Shown here piece after piece: positions 43,809 through 55,192 of a DNA stretch of 64,000 bases; the stretch's first letter is position 1; each line of letters opens with the position of its first letter. Below the pieces are notes generated by a model. The model was given only the letters and a program-made list of their open reading frames with translations. It was not told the DNA's origin and did not search any database. Made by a program: the position numbers and the translations under genes. Location: the NCBI GenBank assembly GCA_014281115.1, contig JACONQ010000001.1:4092001-4156000 (forward strand), given 5' to 3'. This DNA is from Laburnicola sp. R22_1 (lineage: Eukaryota; Ascomycota; Dothideomycetes; Pleosporales; Didymosphaeriaceae).

Positions 43809-45639
43809 ATGCAGAGATATGACGAGAGTTTGGGGAATTTCGACGCTATGCTATACGGATGGTATTTTAATGAGCACATGAGCACAAAATGGGGGTAATA
43901 ACGGGTTTAAAGCATGTTGCTGTTCTCAATATACCCTATTCACCAACAGACTCAACAGCGATATTCGACAGATGTGGGAACGGAATCTGCGTGGATCCTA
44001 CCCCCCGAAGTTCGAATATGTACATATAACGAATCAGAATACCCTTTTCGTATGTAGCGTTAACGAACAATTTTCCTCTGCGCAAACACGACGGTGAAGT
44101 CGGCACTAATAACAAAAACAAGTGCGTTTTTAATTCCACAACACATGCACCTACAAAGTCCGGACACCGTGTAAAAATAAACAAACTCATCTGATCATGC
44201 TACATTCCATTATTAAAATTATCAGACCAGCACGCGCTCGGGTTGAGGCCGCACGCAAGGCGGGAAAATGCCTGGGGCGTCTTTGCAGCGACCTAAAAAT
44301 ATGATTTGGTACGTACAGTTGCGAAATGTATGCCTAGGATATCACCGAGCCCACCGGGGACATGATGAAATGACCTCAGGATGGTGTGGCGACTCGTTGA
44401 TTGGCTGATAGCTCGCGGATGTAATGCTTACGGCGAAGAGGCCTGCAATACGCCTTGCTTGTTAGCTACCATCGAGTCATATCACGCGTTACTACTATGC
44501 CTTGAATAGAAATGGGATGGAATGTGAGGCTGTTGCCTGGATAAGAGTGAAAATCTTGAGGCCTGTGCTGAGAGGGAGGAGGTAGGCGGGCGTATATATA
44601 TCGTGTGCGCTCGTGGATTGCGGTACTAGCTTGTAGTTACGTTCTCCCTTCGAAGCCATGAGTCCGTTCCAAGGTTGCGTTCGTTTTAGAGAGGGTTTTA
44701 GCCCTTCCGTGGATGCGCCTGCTGGAATCATCCCGCCTGATCGGAGCGACAACGCGAGCGCGTTAGACAAGATGAAAATGTGATCACATCAACTGTACGT
44801 TACTAGAGCCATTGTTGCCCGTATGCTCACAATTTTTGTGCCTTGTTGATGGAACAGTCAAGACTCAACCCGACCACAACCCTTTCGCGAAACGTGCTAC
44901 GGAAACAAGGTTGTCGCGTATCCACGTGATCGATGAATTACCTAGGTATGCAAATGCTGATGGCGTCCAGGCGGGGAATCAAACAACGAGATGCGAGGTT
45001 TTCTTTTCATCCCCATCTCGATGAGCATCCGCTCACTGCCGGTACATGCCAACGACATGTCGTAGGTTCCATGGTCACGATGATGACGAATGGGTGCAAT
45101 TTCCCCTCCCCGCTTGGCCCTCACGGATTGGTCCACGAAGGGAGGATTGGCGCGCCCTTGAATCAGGCACTCCGGGCGGTTGTGCCCCCTCCATCCTGAC
45201 AACGCTTCTGCACACTCGCAGCGACATCCAAAATGCACTTTCATCACGGCTAACCCCAAGAACTGACAGACAGCAGCAGAGCCGCACGCCAGCATGCAAG
45301 ACGCCACCCGAAGGCCACAGCCACAGCACTCCGTCAGTACATGGGCGGAGAGGCCACTCATAGTGCTGCTCCCGCCCTCCACACGCGCGCACAACACCTC
45401 TGCGCCCTACTCCCCGAACTTTCCCAAGCACCTCTGCGCGCCATTCACACCCCCACCTTTTCCTTTCCCGCGCTCCCTGCCGCACTCGCCGTCACTTTCG
45501 CACTGTCCCCCGCTGTCTGCTGCCTCCACCGTCGTCCCCTCAGTGTCCTTAGGCAACAACCCATAGCATGTACACGCTCCTCGTGGTTGCAGTGCTACTC
45601 GCTCTCCTCTTCGACACGGCAGCAGCGACGAGTCCTGCC
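43809..45639. other. 1.8-kb intergenic region, nothing identified
   Basis: Mixed composition. Short reverse frames (43936-44190, 44495-44770) and GC-rich overlapping frames around 44940-45560 on both strands have no family features. The part just before 45568 is pyrimidine-rich and is probably the promoter and leader of the C2H2 gene. Confidence 0.45.
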
Positions 45640-46668
45640 ATGGACCCGACGATGCCTGCGCCCATAGAGCCCTTCTACCCAGATCCAGAGGGCATGCTGA
45701 CTGCCATCTGCGAACTCTGTGGGATCTCCATGGAGACGTGCGTGCATGCTCTGGTATGAACACTCCTTCCACCACGCATTCTTCCTCTTGCTGACCGCTG
45801 CAGACATACCACCCGCAATGCGCGCCCTTCACACCTGAGACCTTCTATGAGCACCCGGAATGGCCGCAGGACACCTTCGCCGTTCTCGAGCCTGAGCCTG
45901 AGCTCGCACCGATATCGTACTTCACTGAAGACGAACGGCGACCTCTTTTCGGTGAAATCGTGCGCCAGCTAGATCAAAATGCAACCACTATCCAGCCCAG
46001 CACGGTGCAGTCCCATGTACTAGACACATACACGCCAGGTGATCGGTTGGCGGAGACGACCTCTCGGCGAACACCACACAAGCGACTGCCAACGCGGCGA
46101 GCTGGCTTCCCATGCACCTCTGTGGGCTGTGGGAAGACATTCAACCGCTCATGCGATCTCAAGTGAGACTCCCACTCTCTTTGCTGGCGGTCTCTTTGCT
46201 GGTGGGCACAGTGGCTTGCGGTGGGGTAAGGCCGTCACCGCCGTGCATACTGAGTCATGGGTTTCCGTACTCTCGGCGTTCGCATTGCCCGTCTTGGGGT
46301 ACTCAAAGTACGGAAACTCTTCGTGCCGTAGCTTCTCTATTTCCCTCAGGTATCAGTGGGCTCGCTGGCGCGCTTCTTTTGTGATTGTGGATGCTGGTGG
46401 GGACGATCGTACCCCATGCTGACTCTCGTGCAGACGTCATCAAAAGAGACACCTAGATCGCGCCGAAAGGCCACACAAGTGCTCGTTTTGCAACGAGGGG
46501 TTTCTGTACCCCAAAGACCGTAACCGTCACCAGCGCACCCACGACGAATCCTCGTTGCAAACTCAGCTCTACTGCACCGTGCCTGGATGCACTGACGTCC
46601 ATGGCTTTTCTCGACGCGATAACTTGCTCCGCCACCAGAGGAGGCAGCACCCGCACATGAGCCCATAA
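45640..46668 (+). CDS. C2H2 zinc-finger protein
   Basis: Exons 45640-45753, 45804-46162 and 46434-46668 give 235 aa. Introns are 50 nt (gtatga...ctgcag) and 271 nt (gtgaga...gtgcag), with compatible phases. Three zinc-finger units are seen: C-T-S-V-G-C-G-K-T-F-N-R-S-C-D-L-K-R-H-Q-K-R-H split by intron 2, then C-S-F-C-N-E-G-F-L-Y-P-K-D-R-N-R-H-Q-R-T-H, then C-T-V-P-G-C-T-D-V-H-G-F with R-R-D-N-L-L-R-H and a final His. The split finger strongly supports the long intron. The N-terminal 140 residues are Pro/Glu-rich, perhaps an activation region. I start at the ATG at 45640 (gccATGg); an upstream ATG at 45568 would add a hydrophobic segment unlikely in a DNA-binding protein. Target genes unknown. 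Confidence 0.8.
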
Positions 46669-47381
46669 TGGCGTTGCTGTTTGCCCATGGCGGTGGGTCT
46701 TTTTACGAGCGTGTGTTTGCCCAGCACCCGTTACACACGAGTGACCTATCTTTACTGCCACAAAATTGTTTTTTTCGGCAGCGTTGGCGTTTTTTTCCGG
46801 TTTGGCTTTGGCTTTCATACCCGCGTGCCGTTTGGTTCCTCCCGCGTGGCTCACTTGAGCACGTGATGACATTTGGTTTCTTCTGGAGTATACCCCCATC
46901 AGCGCTTGATAGTGCTGCATAATAGCTACGGCTGGTCATCATGCAGCGCCATGGTTTGCGCCGTACCGCATGATTAACGGTTAGTTTTTTCGAGTCTCGT
47001 CACTTTTCAAAAGGCTTTTTCTTCCGCAATCGCACACAGACACACAGACAGGGAGTCTTCATTGACTTTGCGGCATATGGTAATATTTCCATACGGTGTC
47101 TGGGGCTGTTCATTCACGTTATGTTATCTTGCCCTGAGTTGGGCTCATTCAAGGCTGCATAGCAAGAGTTAGGAGTGATGATGCTCTGGCAGCCCAAATA
47201 TACACTCGTCTCATTTTTCTCAACCTTGTCCGCTAGAGCGTGAACCCCGTATTCTTCTTTCCGTCCTTGCCTACGACGATGTATTTACAGGCCCTCGCTT
47301 CGTGCAGCGCATACAGCGTACCCTCCCCATCCCACTAGGTACTCCAATTCCCAACCCCCAACCCCCAAAGCCCCTGCCTGC
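46669..47381. other. intergenic, nothing identified
   Basis: About 710 bp between convergent genes. Several T-rich runs near 46760-46800 and 46985. No supported gene. Confidence 0.5.
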
Positions 47382-47759
47382 TCACCACCCCACAAACTCG
47401 ACACCCCCGTCCTCGACGCCCCCCAAACCACGCACAAGCCACCGATCCGGCAACGCGCACCCTTCCGCATCCCACACCAGATACTTCGGTCCCGGTAGCG
47501 CGATGTCCCTCCTCATGACTGGGAGGCCGTGCTCGACCGCTGTCCAGGCTTGTGTTCCGCCTGTGCGGAGCGTGTGCTTGGCGCGGGCGTGGAGGAGGTG
47601 GCGTGTGAAAGAGGTGGCGTGGTGGAATATGGCGGTGTCGATGGTGGAGGTCGAGGAATCTACCTTTGACTTTGACCGTAGCTGCGAGGAGGACGATGTT
47701 GAGGTCAAGAACGAGGATTCGGATTCGTAATCGGATTTCGATGCCCGTCCGTCCCACGC
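47382..47759 (-). pseudogene. in-frame extension beyond the BTB gene's TGA
   Basis: Directly after the TGA at 47762-47760 the same frame stays open for 125 codons (S-D-Y-E-S-E-S-S-F, then F-H-H-A-T-S-F-T-R-H-L-L and P-K-Y-L-V-W-D-A-E-G) and looks protein-like. Either the TGA lies in an unrecognised intron, or it is a nonsense change that cut off a former C-terminal part, or the frame is open by chance. No strong donor with the right phase is visible, so I leave it outside the gene model. Confidence 0.3.
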
Positions 47760-48693
47760 TCATGTGCCAGCCAGCTTCGCACTCGCCCCGCGCTGCCGCT
47801 GACACCAAACGGCGACCACCCACCCCCTCAGCGCACACGCCTCTCCCGTCCGCTCAAAAACCCACCGCACAACCTCAAACTCACACGCCGTCTCCGGCTC
47901 CTGCATGAGCGCCATGCCCAACCTAAGCAACGTGTTCATCTGCAGCACGAACCCCAGTTTCCCCGCTGCGATCCACAGCCTGCACAGGCGGAGAAGGGAA
48001 TCCGACGCCGACGCCGACGCAGCTGAGGGGCAGAAGGTGGGCGGTGTCTTGGTGTAGAGCCAGGTTGTTAGGGGGGTGAAGTCTTGGGGGGGAATAGTAG
48101 GGATGGCGATGGCGTGGTGGGGCGTGTGGGTAGTCATGGACGGATGGGCGTGGTCGTGAGCGAGCGCGAGCGCAAAAGCAGGCGAGTTTTGTATGAGGAG
48201 CGTGGTGTGCACGTCGAAGGGTGTGCCGGTGGGTCCGATGAGGAAGCGTGTGTAGGGCCCGCTGTGCGTGCTGTGTGGTTCTTGCGATTAATTTGGTTGC
48301 CTGTGTATATATGGGTTTGGAGGAGGGTCACATGGCGTACTGTGTGTAGCGGGTGTAGGGTAGGCCGGGCGGCGTGGGTTGCCCGGTGCCTGTCTCGTGC
48401 GTGTATGCCATGTGTGGTGGTGGGTAGTTGAATGTGGCGTTTGGTGGGTTGGCGAGGGATGTCTGGGTGTGGGAAGGCGGGCGGTTTTTATATGGGCGGT
48501 TGGGCGGGCTGAAGGCGTAATGGGGGGGCGTTTGCGTGGGTGGGTTTGCGCAGTTGACGGAGAGGCTTTGGGTGGGGAATGGGAGGTGTGATGCTGGGGA
48601 AAACAAAGCTGGGGAAAACAAAGCTGGGATACAGGTGAATGAATGATTAGGGTGCGGGTTGCTCTGGGAAGCTGATGATATGCGATGGCCCAT
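47760..48693 (-). CDS. BTB/POZ-type protein with proline-rich N-terminus
   Basis: Exons 48693-48341 and 48261-47760 give about 284 aa. The 79-nt intron (GTACGC...GCACAG) joins T-R-Y-T-H to G-P-Y-T-R-F-L-I-G-P; a second acceptor nine bases upstream would add three residues. The exon-2 sequence G-T-P-F-D-V-H-T-T-L-L-I-Q-N-S-P-A-F resembles the start of fungal BTB domains, where a surface-exposed loop is followed by the V-H-x-x-x-L-x-x-x-S-x-x-F strand-helix. L-T-T-W-L-Y-T-K-T and W-V-F-E-R-T-G follow as in that family. Exon 1 is Pro/Thr-rich and its ATG is uncertain. BTB proteins often dimerise or bridge to Cul3. The coding strand changes from C-rich to G-rich along its length. Confidence 0.5.
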
Positions 48694-49279
48694 GAAGGTG
48701 AATGAGACTTCCGACCGATTTGCGGGGTGTCAATTAACTCGCAGACTGGCGCTTTTTGCACAGTATACCGTAAGATGATCCATCCATAGTGGACACAGGG
48801 ATGAGGTACCGCTTTACACCACACAGTTCTAGCGAAGATGGTGTTGTGTTGATGATGCGAATCCATGCAAAGGAAATACTTCAAAACACAGCTCACACAA
48901 GACGATATCGGAAAGATGATGTGAAATTTTGACCCTAGATCCATCCCCATTATGCCAAAGGAGACTTGCCGACGCCCACGGCCATCGGGCTACCTCATGT
49001 ACAAGCAAACACCAGGTATTAACCACCCCTCCCACGATCCACGTTCCCCCTTCCCACGAGAAGAACATACCAAGTAGGATACATGCGCTTCTAGACAACA
49101 AGATACATAGCCATTGACATAGAAGATGCACGTCTCGGAAAGGCTAGCCTCTCACACGTCGCTCGAGGGAGGCCGAATCCACCCTGCCTAAATCATGTAT
49201 CAGAAAAGCTCGGTCGAGTCCGCACAGCCACCGTCCAAGACGGAAAAAAGGTTAGAATGAATCAAGCAATGCAGTGCAT
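48694..49279. other. intergenic, nothing identified
   Basis: About 585 bp between two minus-strand genes. Nothing recognised beyond the presumed promoter of the left gene and 3' flank of the right one. Confidence 0.5.
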
Positions 49280-50392
49280 CTATACCTGACTCACTCTGGC
49301 CCTCTTGCGACTGCTACCAGGCACGACGGCCGGACCCCTGTGCGAGCCCTCGCCATCGCCGCGGCCCTTGCCCTTCTCCTGCATATCGAGGAGCAACTGC
49401 AGCACATCGTACGAGAACTGCGGGAATTCGAGGCACATGGCCTTGAACTCTGGCTCTGCTTCGTGGCGCAGGAGGTGGGAGCGCGTGGCCCAGAAGGCGG
49501 CGACAGGCTTGCGGATGGTCGTGTCCTCGGGGTTGGACTCCTTGTAGACGTAGCGGGCGTATGCGAGCTCGCCCTTCGCCGTCGAAGCTGTGCGATGGAT
49601 CTTGCCGTGTGCAAGCGACTTGAGGATGGGCAGTTGCAGGCGGTCGGCGAGCGTGTAGATGCGGGCGTGCACGAGGAGGCCGACACCGTCGTCGTCGGTG
49701 GGGGGCTGACGGGGGTCTTTCTCCAGAGGTGCGTCGCGCGCAGTGGACGTCTTCTTGGGGAAGTATTCGCCCGTGTACAGGTATTCAATGGCCGAGCCCA
49801 TGGCATCGACGTCGACATCGTTCATGATGATCTGACGGGCCTAGAGGAATTCATCAAACGCTGTGGGCTGCGAGATCTTGGAGTGACTTACGCCTCCTGG
49901 TGCGAATTCCTGGACCTGTCGCGCGAACTCTGGGGACTTGACCAGGACGGCCTCGTGCGCAGAGTAGGTGGTCCGTTCAGCTCCGGCTCCGACGACAACC
50001 TCGATGATGGGGCTCTTCATCAAGCTGATGCATGATTAGCGGCTATCCGTTGATCGTCCGATGCTTGTCCCACAGATCCGAGATCAATGTGTTGGGCGCA
50101 GCGACATTCGCTTCGCCCACCGCGCACAGCTCTGCCACAACGTGAGGCGCATGGGCCAATTGACGTCCGATTGCTGGCGCATAGCTTCGGAATGAGGCTG
50201 CGCAGCGTCGCAAAGGAACTGGACTTACTCTGCGAACAGGACCAGCTTGGGCGCCTCAGGCTCCAGCTCGGTGAGATTGGGGTCTTCGCCCGCACCAGCA
50301 CCGGAATCCGCGCCGGCCTCGACGCCCTCTTCCATCTCGACATCGTCGGCGGGCGTCTCCTCAATGGGCGTCTGCTGCTCGATGTCCGCCAT
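49280..50392 (-). CDS. BTB/POZ-domain protein
   Basis: Exons 50392-50229, 50024-49892 and 49840-49280 give 285 aa. Intron 1 (GTAAGT...GCATCAG, 204 nt, with a gctaatc branch site) and intron 2 (GTAAGT...CTCTAG, 51 nt) keep the frame. Residues 1-50 are acidic and look disordered. The BTB fold follows: S-P-I-I-E-V-V-V-G, T-Y-S-A-H-E-A-V-L-V-K-S-P-E-F, and after intron 2 M-G-S-A-I-E-Y-L-Y-T-G-E-Y. Then come H-A-R-I-Y-T-L-A-D-R-L-Q-L-P-I-L-K and a basic tail (S-S-R-K-R-A-R). Fungal proteins of this shape are numerous and mostly uncharacterised; adaptor roles in ubiquitination or chromatin are possible but not shown here. The splice phases and family motifs make the model firm. Confidence 0.88.
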
Positions 50393-51037
50393 TGCTCAGC
50401 TGTCTGATAAGTGTAGGGGCGAAACGAAGGGTGCGCGGGCAGGGCAGGAAGCTGGTGAAAGAGCTTCGGGTTACGGCAGCTGCGACGTGTGAGCGATCGC
50501 GGGCGCGTGCAAAAAGGGAAGGCGTGTGGAAATGAGACAAAAGGATTCAGTGAGCGATTGAGTGAAAGGCTTGCGACGGGCGCGCGAGGGTTGGGTGGGC
50601 TTACTTACGTCGACTGCGGAGGAGGTTGGTGTGGTCACTTGTGGCTGGTTGCTGGTTGCTGGGGCAGCTCGGACCGCTTTCGTGGAGCTGCCTGGGCTCC
50701 TGTCCCGAACTGGACGTGTTCCTGCGTTAGCGTCCACGTGAATGCGCGAGCAATATCGTTTCACTGTTGGTGTCAGCGAGGCTTCGCGCATAGCATGTCT
50801 TCACTGTGGACACATTTGCAAGATTACTATTTTTTTATTCGTTTTCATTAGGCTATTCTCACCAAGAGGGACGTCATCCGGCCATATCGCATACGCTTAG
50901 TCATCAATCACGTGACATCATTTTGGTGCACCATGCCCGTGCACATGTCAGTAACCACTCCATACTCAGCAAGATTACTATTAATTGCAGTGCTGTCTGG
51001 GCACTGACGTGCGATTTCAAACCATGCACAACCTCCG
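50393..51037. other. intergenic, nothing identified
   Basis: About 645 bp between the start of the BTB gene and the 3' end of the GH89 gene. Overlapping frames on both strands (50471-50851) have no family features. Confidence 0.5.
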
Positions 51038-53278
51038 CTACACCACACCCACTCTCTGCAGCGCCGGCACAACTGCGCTCTCAATCACACTCCGGACATC
51101 TCCCATATTGCTTCTCATCCCTAATCCACTTCCTGGAACCTGGAACCCAACCTCCACGCCCTCGATTCGCTCCCTCACAGCTTCGTGCTCATACTCGTCT
51201 GGCCGCACGCTACCCAGATACTCCAAGAACACCAGCCATCGCGGCAGGTAATAATCGCCAACAAGCCCGCCCCAGGACTTGGAGCCATAGTCGTTGATCT
51301 CGCCTGACGGGCCCCACTGTGTAATCTGGTTCCGGGCGTTGTACTCGTAGAAGTCCGCAATGGCAGAGCCGTTGGTGGAACTGGGCGCTATAGAGCGCGC
51401 GGATTCTATCCAGGGTGCGAGATTGAACTGCGGAAGGGACGCGAGAAGTGGATCCAGCGTGCGAAGCAACGCAATCAAGGTGCCGGTATCCTTCTCGAAA
51501 TTGGTATCACTCATCGAAGACGAGTTCCATGCCTGTATCAGGGCGCTATAAGCCGTCGTAAACGCATCCGAGTACACCTGCCTCGTCATATCAACAAAAT
51601 CATGTGTATACGCTGCGTTAGACCAAAGGCTCGCGTCCGCGCTCGCGGCTTCGTACATATTCTTCCACGCCAAGACGACTATCTCAGGATCGTAGTGTAT
51701 GGTTGTGGGGTGGTGGCCTGCACGATTTGTCAAGCTCGTGATGTTTGGCGCGAGCTCGAAGATGGCTTTGGATACGGCATTGGAAGTGAGATTGGTGTTA
51801 TTGTATACGCTTGTGCGGAGCAACTCCCACACCGTGTACAGCTGTGCCGGGACTGTGTTGTTGCGGCCTGAGTAGCGCGTACGGACCCAATCATGGAAAT
51901 ACGACGCGGTGTCGATTGGTGAGCTTTGCCACGCCTGGTCCAGGAGCAGCGCGTACATGATCTCGTTGCCTTCCTGGCCCTCTGGCGTGAGACCGAAGCC
52001 GATCAGGGACGAAGAGTTGGCGAGTGCCTCGATTGGGTTTATCGTTACATTGTCGATTTGGCCGTACAACCCCATGTTGCCACCGTAGTCGTGCAGTTGG
52101 TTCCAGATCCATGGCTTGCCATAGTACGAATCAGTGCGCTGCCATTGCGGTTGGCTCTCGGAGAACAAATCCAGCAGCAGCATGTCCTCGTCGTCTTCTA
52201 CGCCGGATAGGTACGCTTCGATGCGCTCGTTAGTCCAGAAATCAGCGTTGGAAGTGAAGAGCCAGCCTTGCATGGCCCATACGGCGGCAGGATTCGCGGA
52301 TTTGAGGGATTGCCAGGTCCCGCGAGTCACGTTATGAAGGTAGTCCAGGTCTCCAGAGGCAGGGTCGTTCTCGTTGTATTGGTCGAGCGTGTAGAATTGT
52401 GTTACGTTGCCATAGTATTCGATTTGCTTGGTAAGGACGAGGTTCTGCATTTTGGAGAAGAGCGGATCGGCTGGCTCGAGGAAAGTCGTGTTCGTGAATT
52501 TGGTCGGGAAATCTTCCCACTGGCTTCCGTTGACAACTGTCGCATTCGGATAGACGTCTGCGAGGGCCCTTGGCACAAATCCCGTGAAAGCAGGCAGGAT
52601 GGGCATCATGCCCAGATCTAGCATCCTAGCGAGGATCTTTTGCTGCAACTCGAACTGTTGGTCGATCCATTGCAGCGGAAGTTGTCCGCCCCAGGAGCCC
52701 TGCGTGTTCCCAAAGCGATTCCAAGCCTGAAAAGCCGGGCCGGAAAAGAAAGGCAGAATCTGAGATGTGGTGAGGTTGACGTCCTGGAAAACATCCAAGA
52801 GGATCTTCTCGAAGCCAACCCAGGCGAGAGGTAGATTAACACCGTGGAGGGCCAACCAATCCAGTTCGAGCTCCCAGTCAGACCAGCTCCAAAAGGGTGT
52901 CGTGTAGGAAAAGGTTACAGTGTTGAAGAAGTACCTCCAAGGTACAATACTGGCCCCTGTGATGGTCCCGTTCGGGCGTGGTAGTGTAGGCGAGGTCTGG
53001 TCCAGACGAGTCCCGATAAACCAGTACAGGTCCACATGCGCGACGTCGACGAAATACCTCCGCATGCCTGTCGCCAGCGCGCTCACGCTATTGCCGGAGA
53101 TGGCGATGGATCCATTGGAGGATGTGGTGATTGCGTACTGGTCATTTTGGCGTTCGGTCTCATTTGCGACTATGGTTTCGTTCAGAGTGAAGGCAAAATC
53201 TAAGCTATGGCCCGGTAGTCGACGTTCGACCAAGTCATAAAGACCCTGGGTCGAAGCAGCTGCAATGGCGCAAATCAA
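51038..53278 (-). CDS. alpha-N-acetylglucosaminidase (GH89, NAGLU-like)
   Basis: An open frame of about 746 codons, plus some upstream codons, matches the GH89 family. Features are the early domain ending in R-R-Y-F, the barrel start P-W-R-Y-F-F-N-T-V-T-F-S-Y-T, and L-A-L-H-G-V-N-L-P-L-A. Y-N-E-N-D-P (near 52370) and D-L-F-S-E-S-Q-P-Q-W (near 52157) carry the two likely catalytic glutamates, followed by W-I-W-N-Q-L-H-D-Y-G-G-N. Many N-x-S/T sites and a hydrophobic stretch just upstream (F-V-G-I-S-S-F-C-G-L-I-C-A-I) suggest secretion. The enzyme removes terminal alpha-GlcNAc. The start is unresolved: the frame is open upstream to about 53390 but has no ATG, so a short first exon must exist further up. 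Confidence 0.88.
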   Translation of the reverse strand: MICAIAAASTQGLYDLVERRLPGHSLDFAFTLNETIVANETERQNDQYAITTSSNGSIAISGNSVSALATGMRRYFVDVAHVDLYWFIGTRLDQTSPTLPRPNGTITGASIVPWRYFFNTVTFSYTTPFWSWSDWELELDWLALHGVNLPLAWVGFEKILLDVFQDVNLTTSQILPFFSGPAFQAWNRFGNTQGSWGGQLPLQWIDQQFELQQKILARMLDLGMMPILPAFTGFVPRALADVYPNATVVNGSQWEDFPTKFTNTTFLEPADPLFSKMQNLVLTKQIEYYGNVTQFYTLDQYNENDPASGDLDYLHNVTRGTWQSLKSANPAAVWAMQGWLFTSNADFWTNERIEAYLSGVEDDEDMLLLDLFSESQPQWQRTDSYYGKPWIWNQLHDYGGNMGLYGQIDNVTINPIEALANSSSLIGFGLTPEGQEGNEIMYALLLDQAWQSSPIDTASYFHDWVRTRYSGRNNTVPAQLYTVWELLRTSVYNNTNLTSNAVSKAIFELAPNITSLTNRAGHHPTTIHYDPEIVVLAWKNMYEAASADASLWSNAAYTHDFVDMTRQVYSDAFTTAYSALIQAWNSSSMSDTNFEKDTGTLIALLRTLDPLLASLPQFNLAPWIESARSIAPSSTNGSAIADFYEYNARNQITQWGPSGEINDYGSKSWGGLVGDYYLPRWLVFLEYLGSVRPDEYEHEAVRERIEGVEVGFQVPGSGLGMRSNMGDVRSVIESAVVPALQRVGVV

Positions 53279-55192
53279 GCCACAAAAACTCGAGATTCCG
53301 ACAAAGCGCGTCGTGAAGCGCCTGATGGAGAGATACAGGCAACGTGCGAGGAAGAACGTCTTCGTGCCGGGTTTCTGAGTTGCACAGGCCTATCCATCTT
53401 GACTGCATGCATATGGGCTCCGCCGGGGTGCATGCTGACATCAAGCGGGACGGGAACTTGCAACAGTAACATGGTCGAGCTCAGAACGTGGCCCAAGTTG
53501 TGTTGGGGCCGTACGGTGGGCTGGTAGGATTCCGGGAGATGGTGGGACAAAGTGGGAAATTTATAGCGGCCGCCCGTCGCTGCTGCCTCACGGGAGAAGT
53601 GGCCAGTGGGAGGATACAATGGAGCGTACTTGTGGCCAGGCGAATGATAAAGCGAGCAGTTCGCCTAGGACCGCGATGCCGGCTGCCGTGGCGAAGTAGA
53701 GACAGGGCGAAGGTCATGGCGCGAATGAATGGCGACCTTGTATGTGCAAACTTGTCCCGGGCTAATCAGGAGGGAAGCCGAGGCCGTGCAGGCTGCTCGG
53801 GAAAACCAGACGGCTGCATACACAACATGTCGTACTTTGCACGGCTGTCGCCCCGTCTCCGCGGTGTCCAGGTGGTGTGTTGGCGACGTGAGCGGAGGCT
53901 CCCATCTGCCGCAGCGCCAGCCGTGCCACGGTGCAGTAAGTGTGTATCTACCAGCTACCTACTACTGGCAGGCTAGCATCTACTATCTACATGTCTTTAT
54001 TCGGGTCGTCCGTTTGCACGTGGCGACCGAAGCAGGGCAGCGCGACCCCGCCGGAAGTTGGAACTAGCCCCGGGATGCGGTAGAGGCACAAAGCAGCTCT
54101 CTACCGTCTACTAGACAGGCTACGCCGTCACCACCATCCATCCTCCCCTGTGCGACCTGCTGCCGTTCTGTCCTGTCTCTTTTGTGATCCTCCGCACCCT
54201 GCCCTGCATCCGCCCACATGCCAGCCATCGGCGGATCGCACCCTTACCCGCATCTCACCCCCAGCCTGGGGCCGCCCTGACGTGTGCGTGTGCTCGTCGT
54301 TCTGCTGCAGCGCTTCTTAAACGACGACCCTGACAGTCGACACCGCGACTCCTCTGCCGTCCCCTTCACGCCCCGACCGCCTGCATGTGCGACGAGCGTC
54401 CAGAAGCCTACCTAGGGGCTGCTCGTCTCCCACCTGTCGGCCCGCCGGGCCAGCGCCTAGCCGGGTCTTGCACTGCACGAGACCCTTCTTCTGCCTCACC
54501 TCGTCTCGAAGCCCAGTCAGGCTTCCGCGCCGCCTTGCTCGTCACCTGCCAACGCATTGCAATTTCTTCCGTCTACTGGTTTGCATCCACTCCCCTGGCA
54601 GCCGCCTCTTCACAAAGACTCTCCCATGGCCTAGGTGCCCGTGTATATGACAATTACCCCGAGCGCCTTGTCGTCTCTCTCAGTACATAGTCTCCCACTA
54701 GCGTCACTAACCTGTCAACAACAAGTTCACTCGACCCAGCTGCCTCTCCACACGCCCAATCCTCCCATACCTACATCCGTCCAAGTCATCCTCCCCGCGC
54801 AAGATCCTTTCGCCGGCACGCTTCCGCCTCCCGCTGCAAGTCCGCAACGCATCCGTTGATCCTTCGGTCTTAACCACTCACACCTCACCTGACGCCATCC
54901 CATTTCAGGAAGTACTCGACCTCTGTTGCATTCACCTCCCCGCGCTTTCTCAAGCTTCGGGCTCCACATCTTTGATAGAGGATAACAGGCACATCTTTGT
55001 CTGTTTCTGACCTGCAAGAGCTATCGCCGATCACCACCAGCCAACCCTCGCCTTTGTTTTCCCATCGTGCAACGCATTGGTCAATCTCGACTCCGCGTTC
55101 CAACAGAGTCCCAAATGCTCCAAGTCTGTCACCCCACGCCGCCAGCAACAGCTCACTTTGGGCACGTGGTTGCACCAGGGAGGCGGAAACCA
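53279..55192. other. 1.9-kb divergent intergenic region
   Basis: It should contain the missing first exon of the GH89 gene (candidate ATGs lie near 53397 and 53472 on the minus strand) and the promoter plus a long leader of the cyclin gene. The stretch 54120-54900 is C/T-rich, as in leaders of fungal regulatory genes. No independent gene is supported. Confidence 0.45.

Noticed and set aside
49274..50035. 253-codon forward frame over the BTB gene
   Set aside because: Antisense shadow of exons whose splice phases and BTB motifs are clear.
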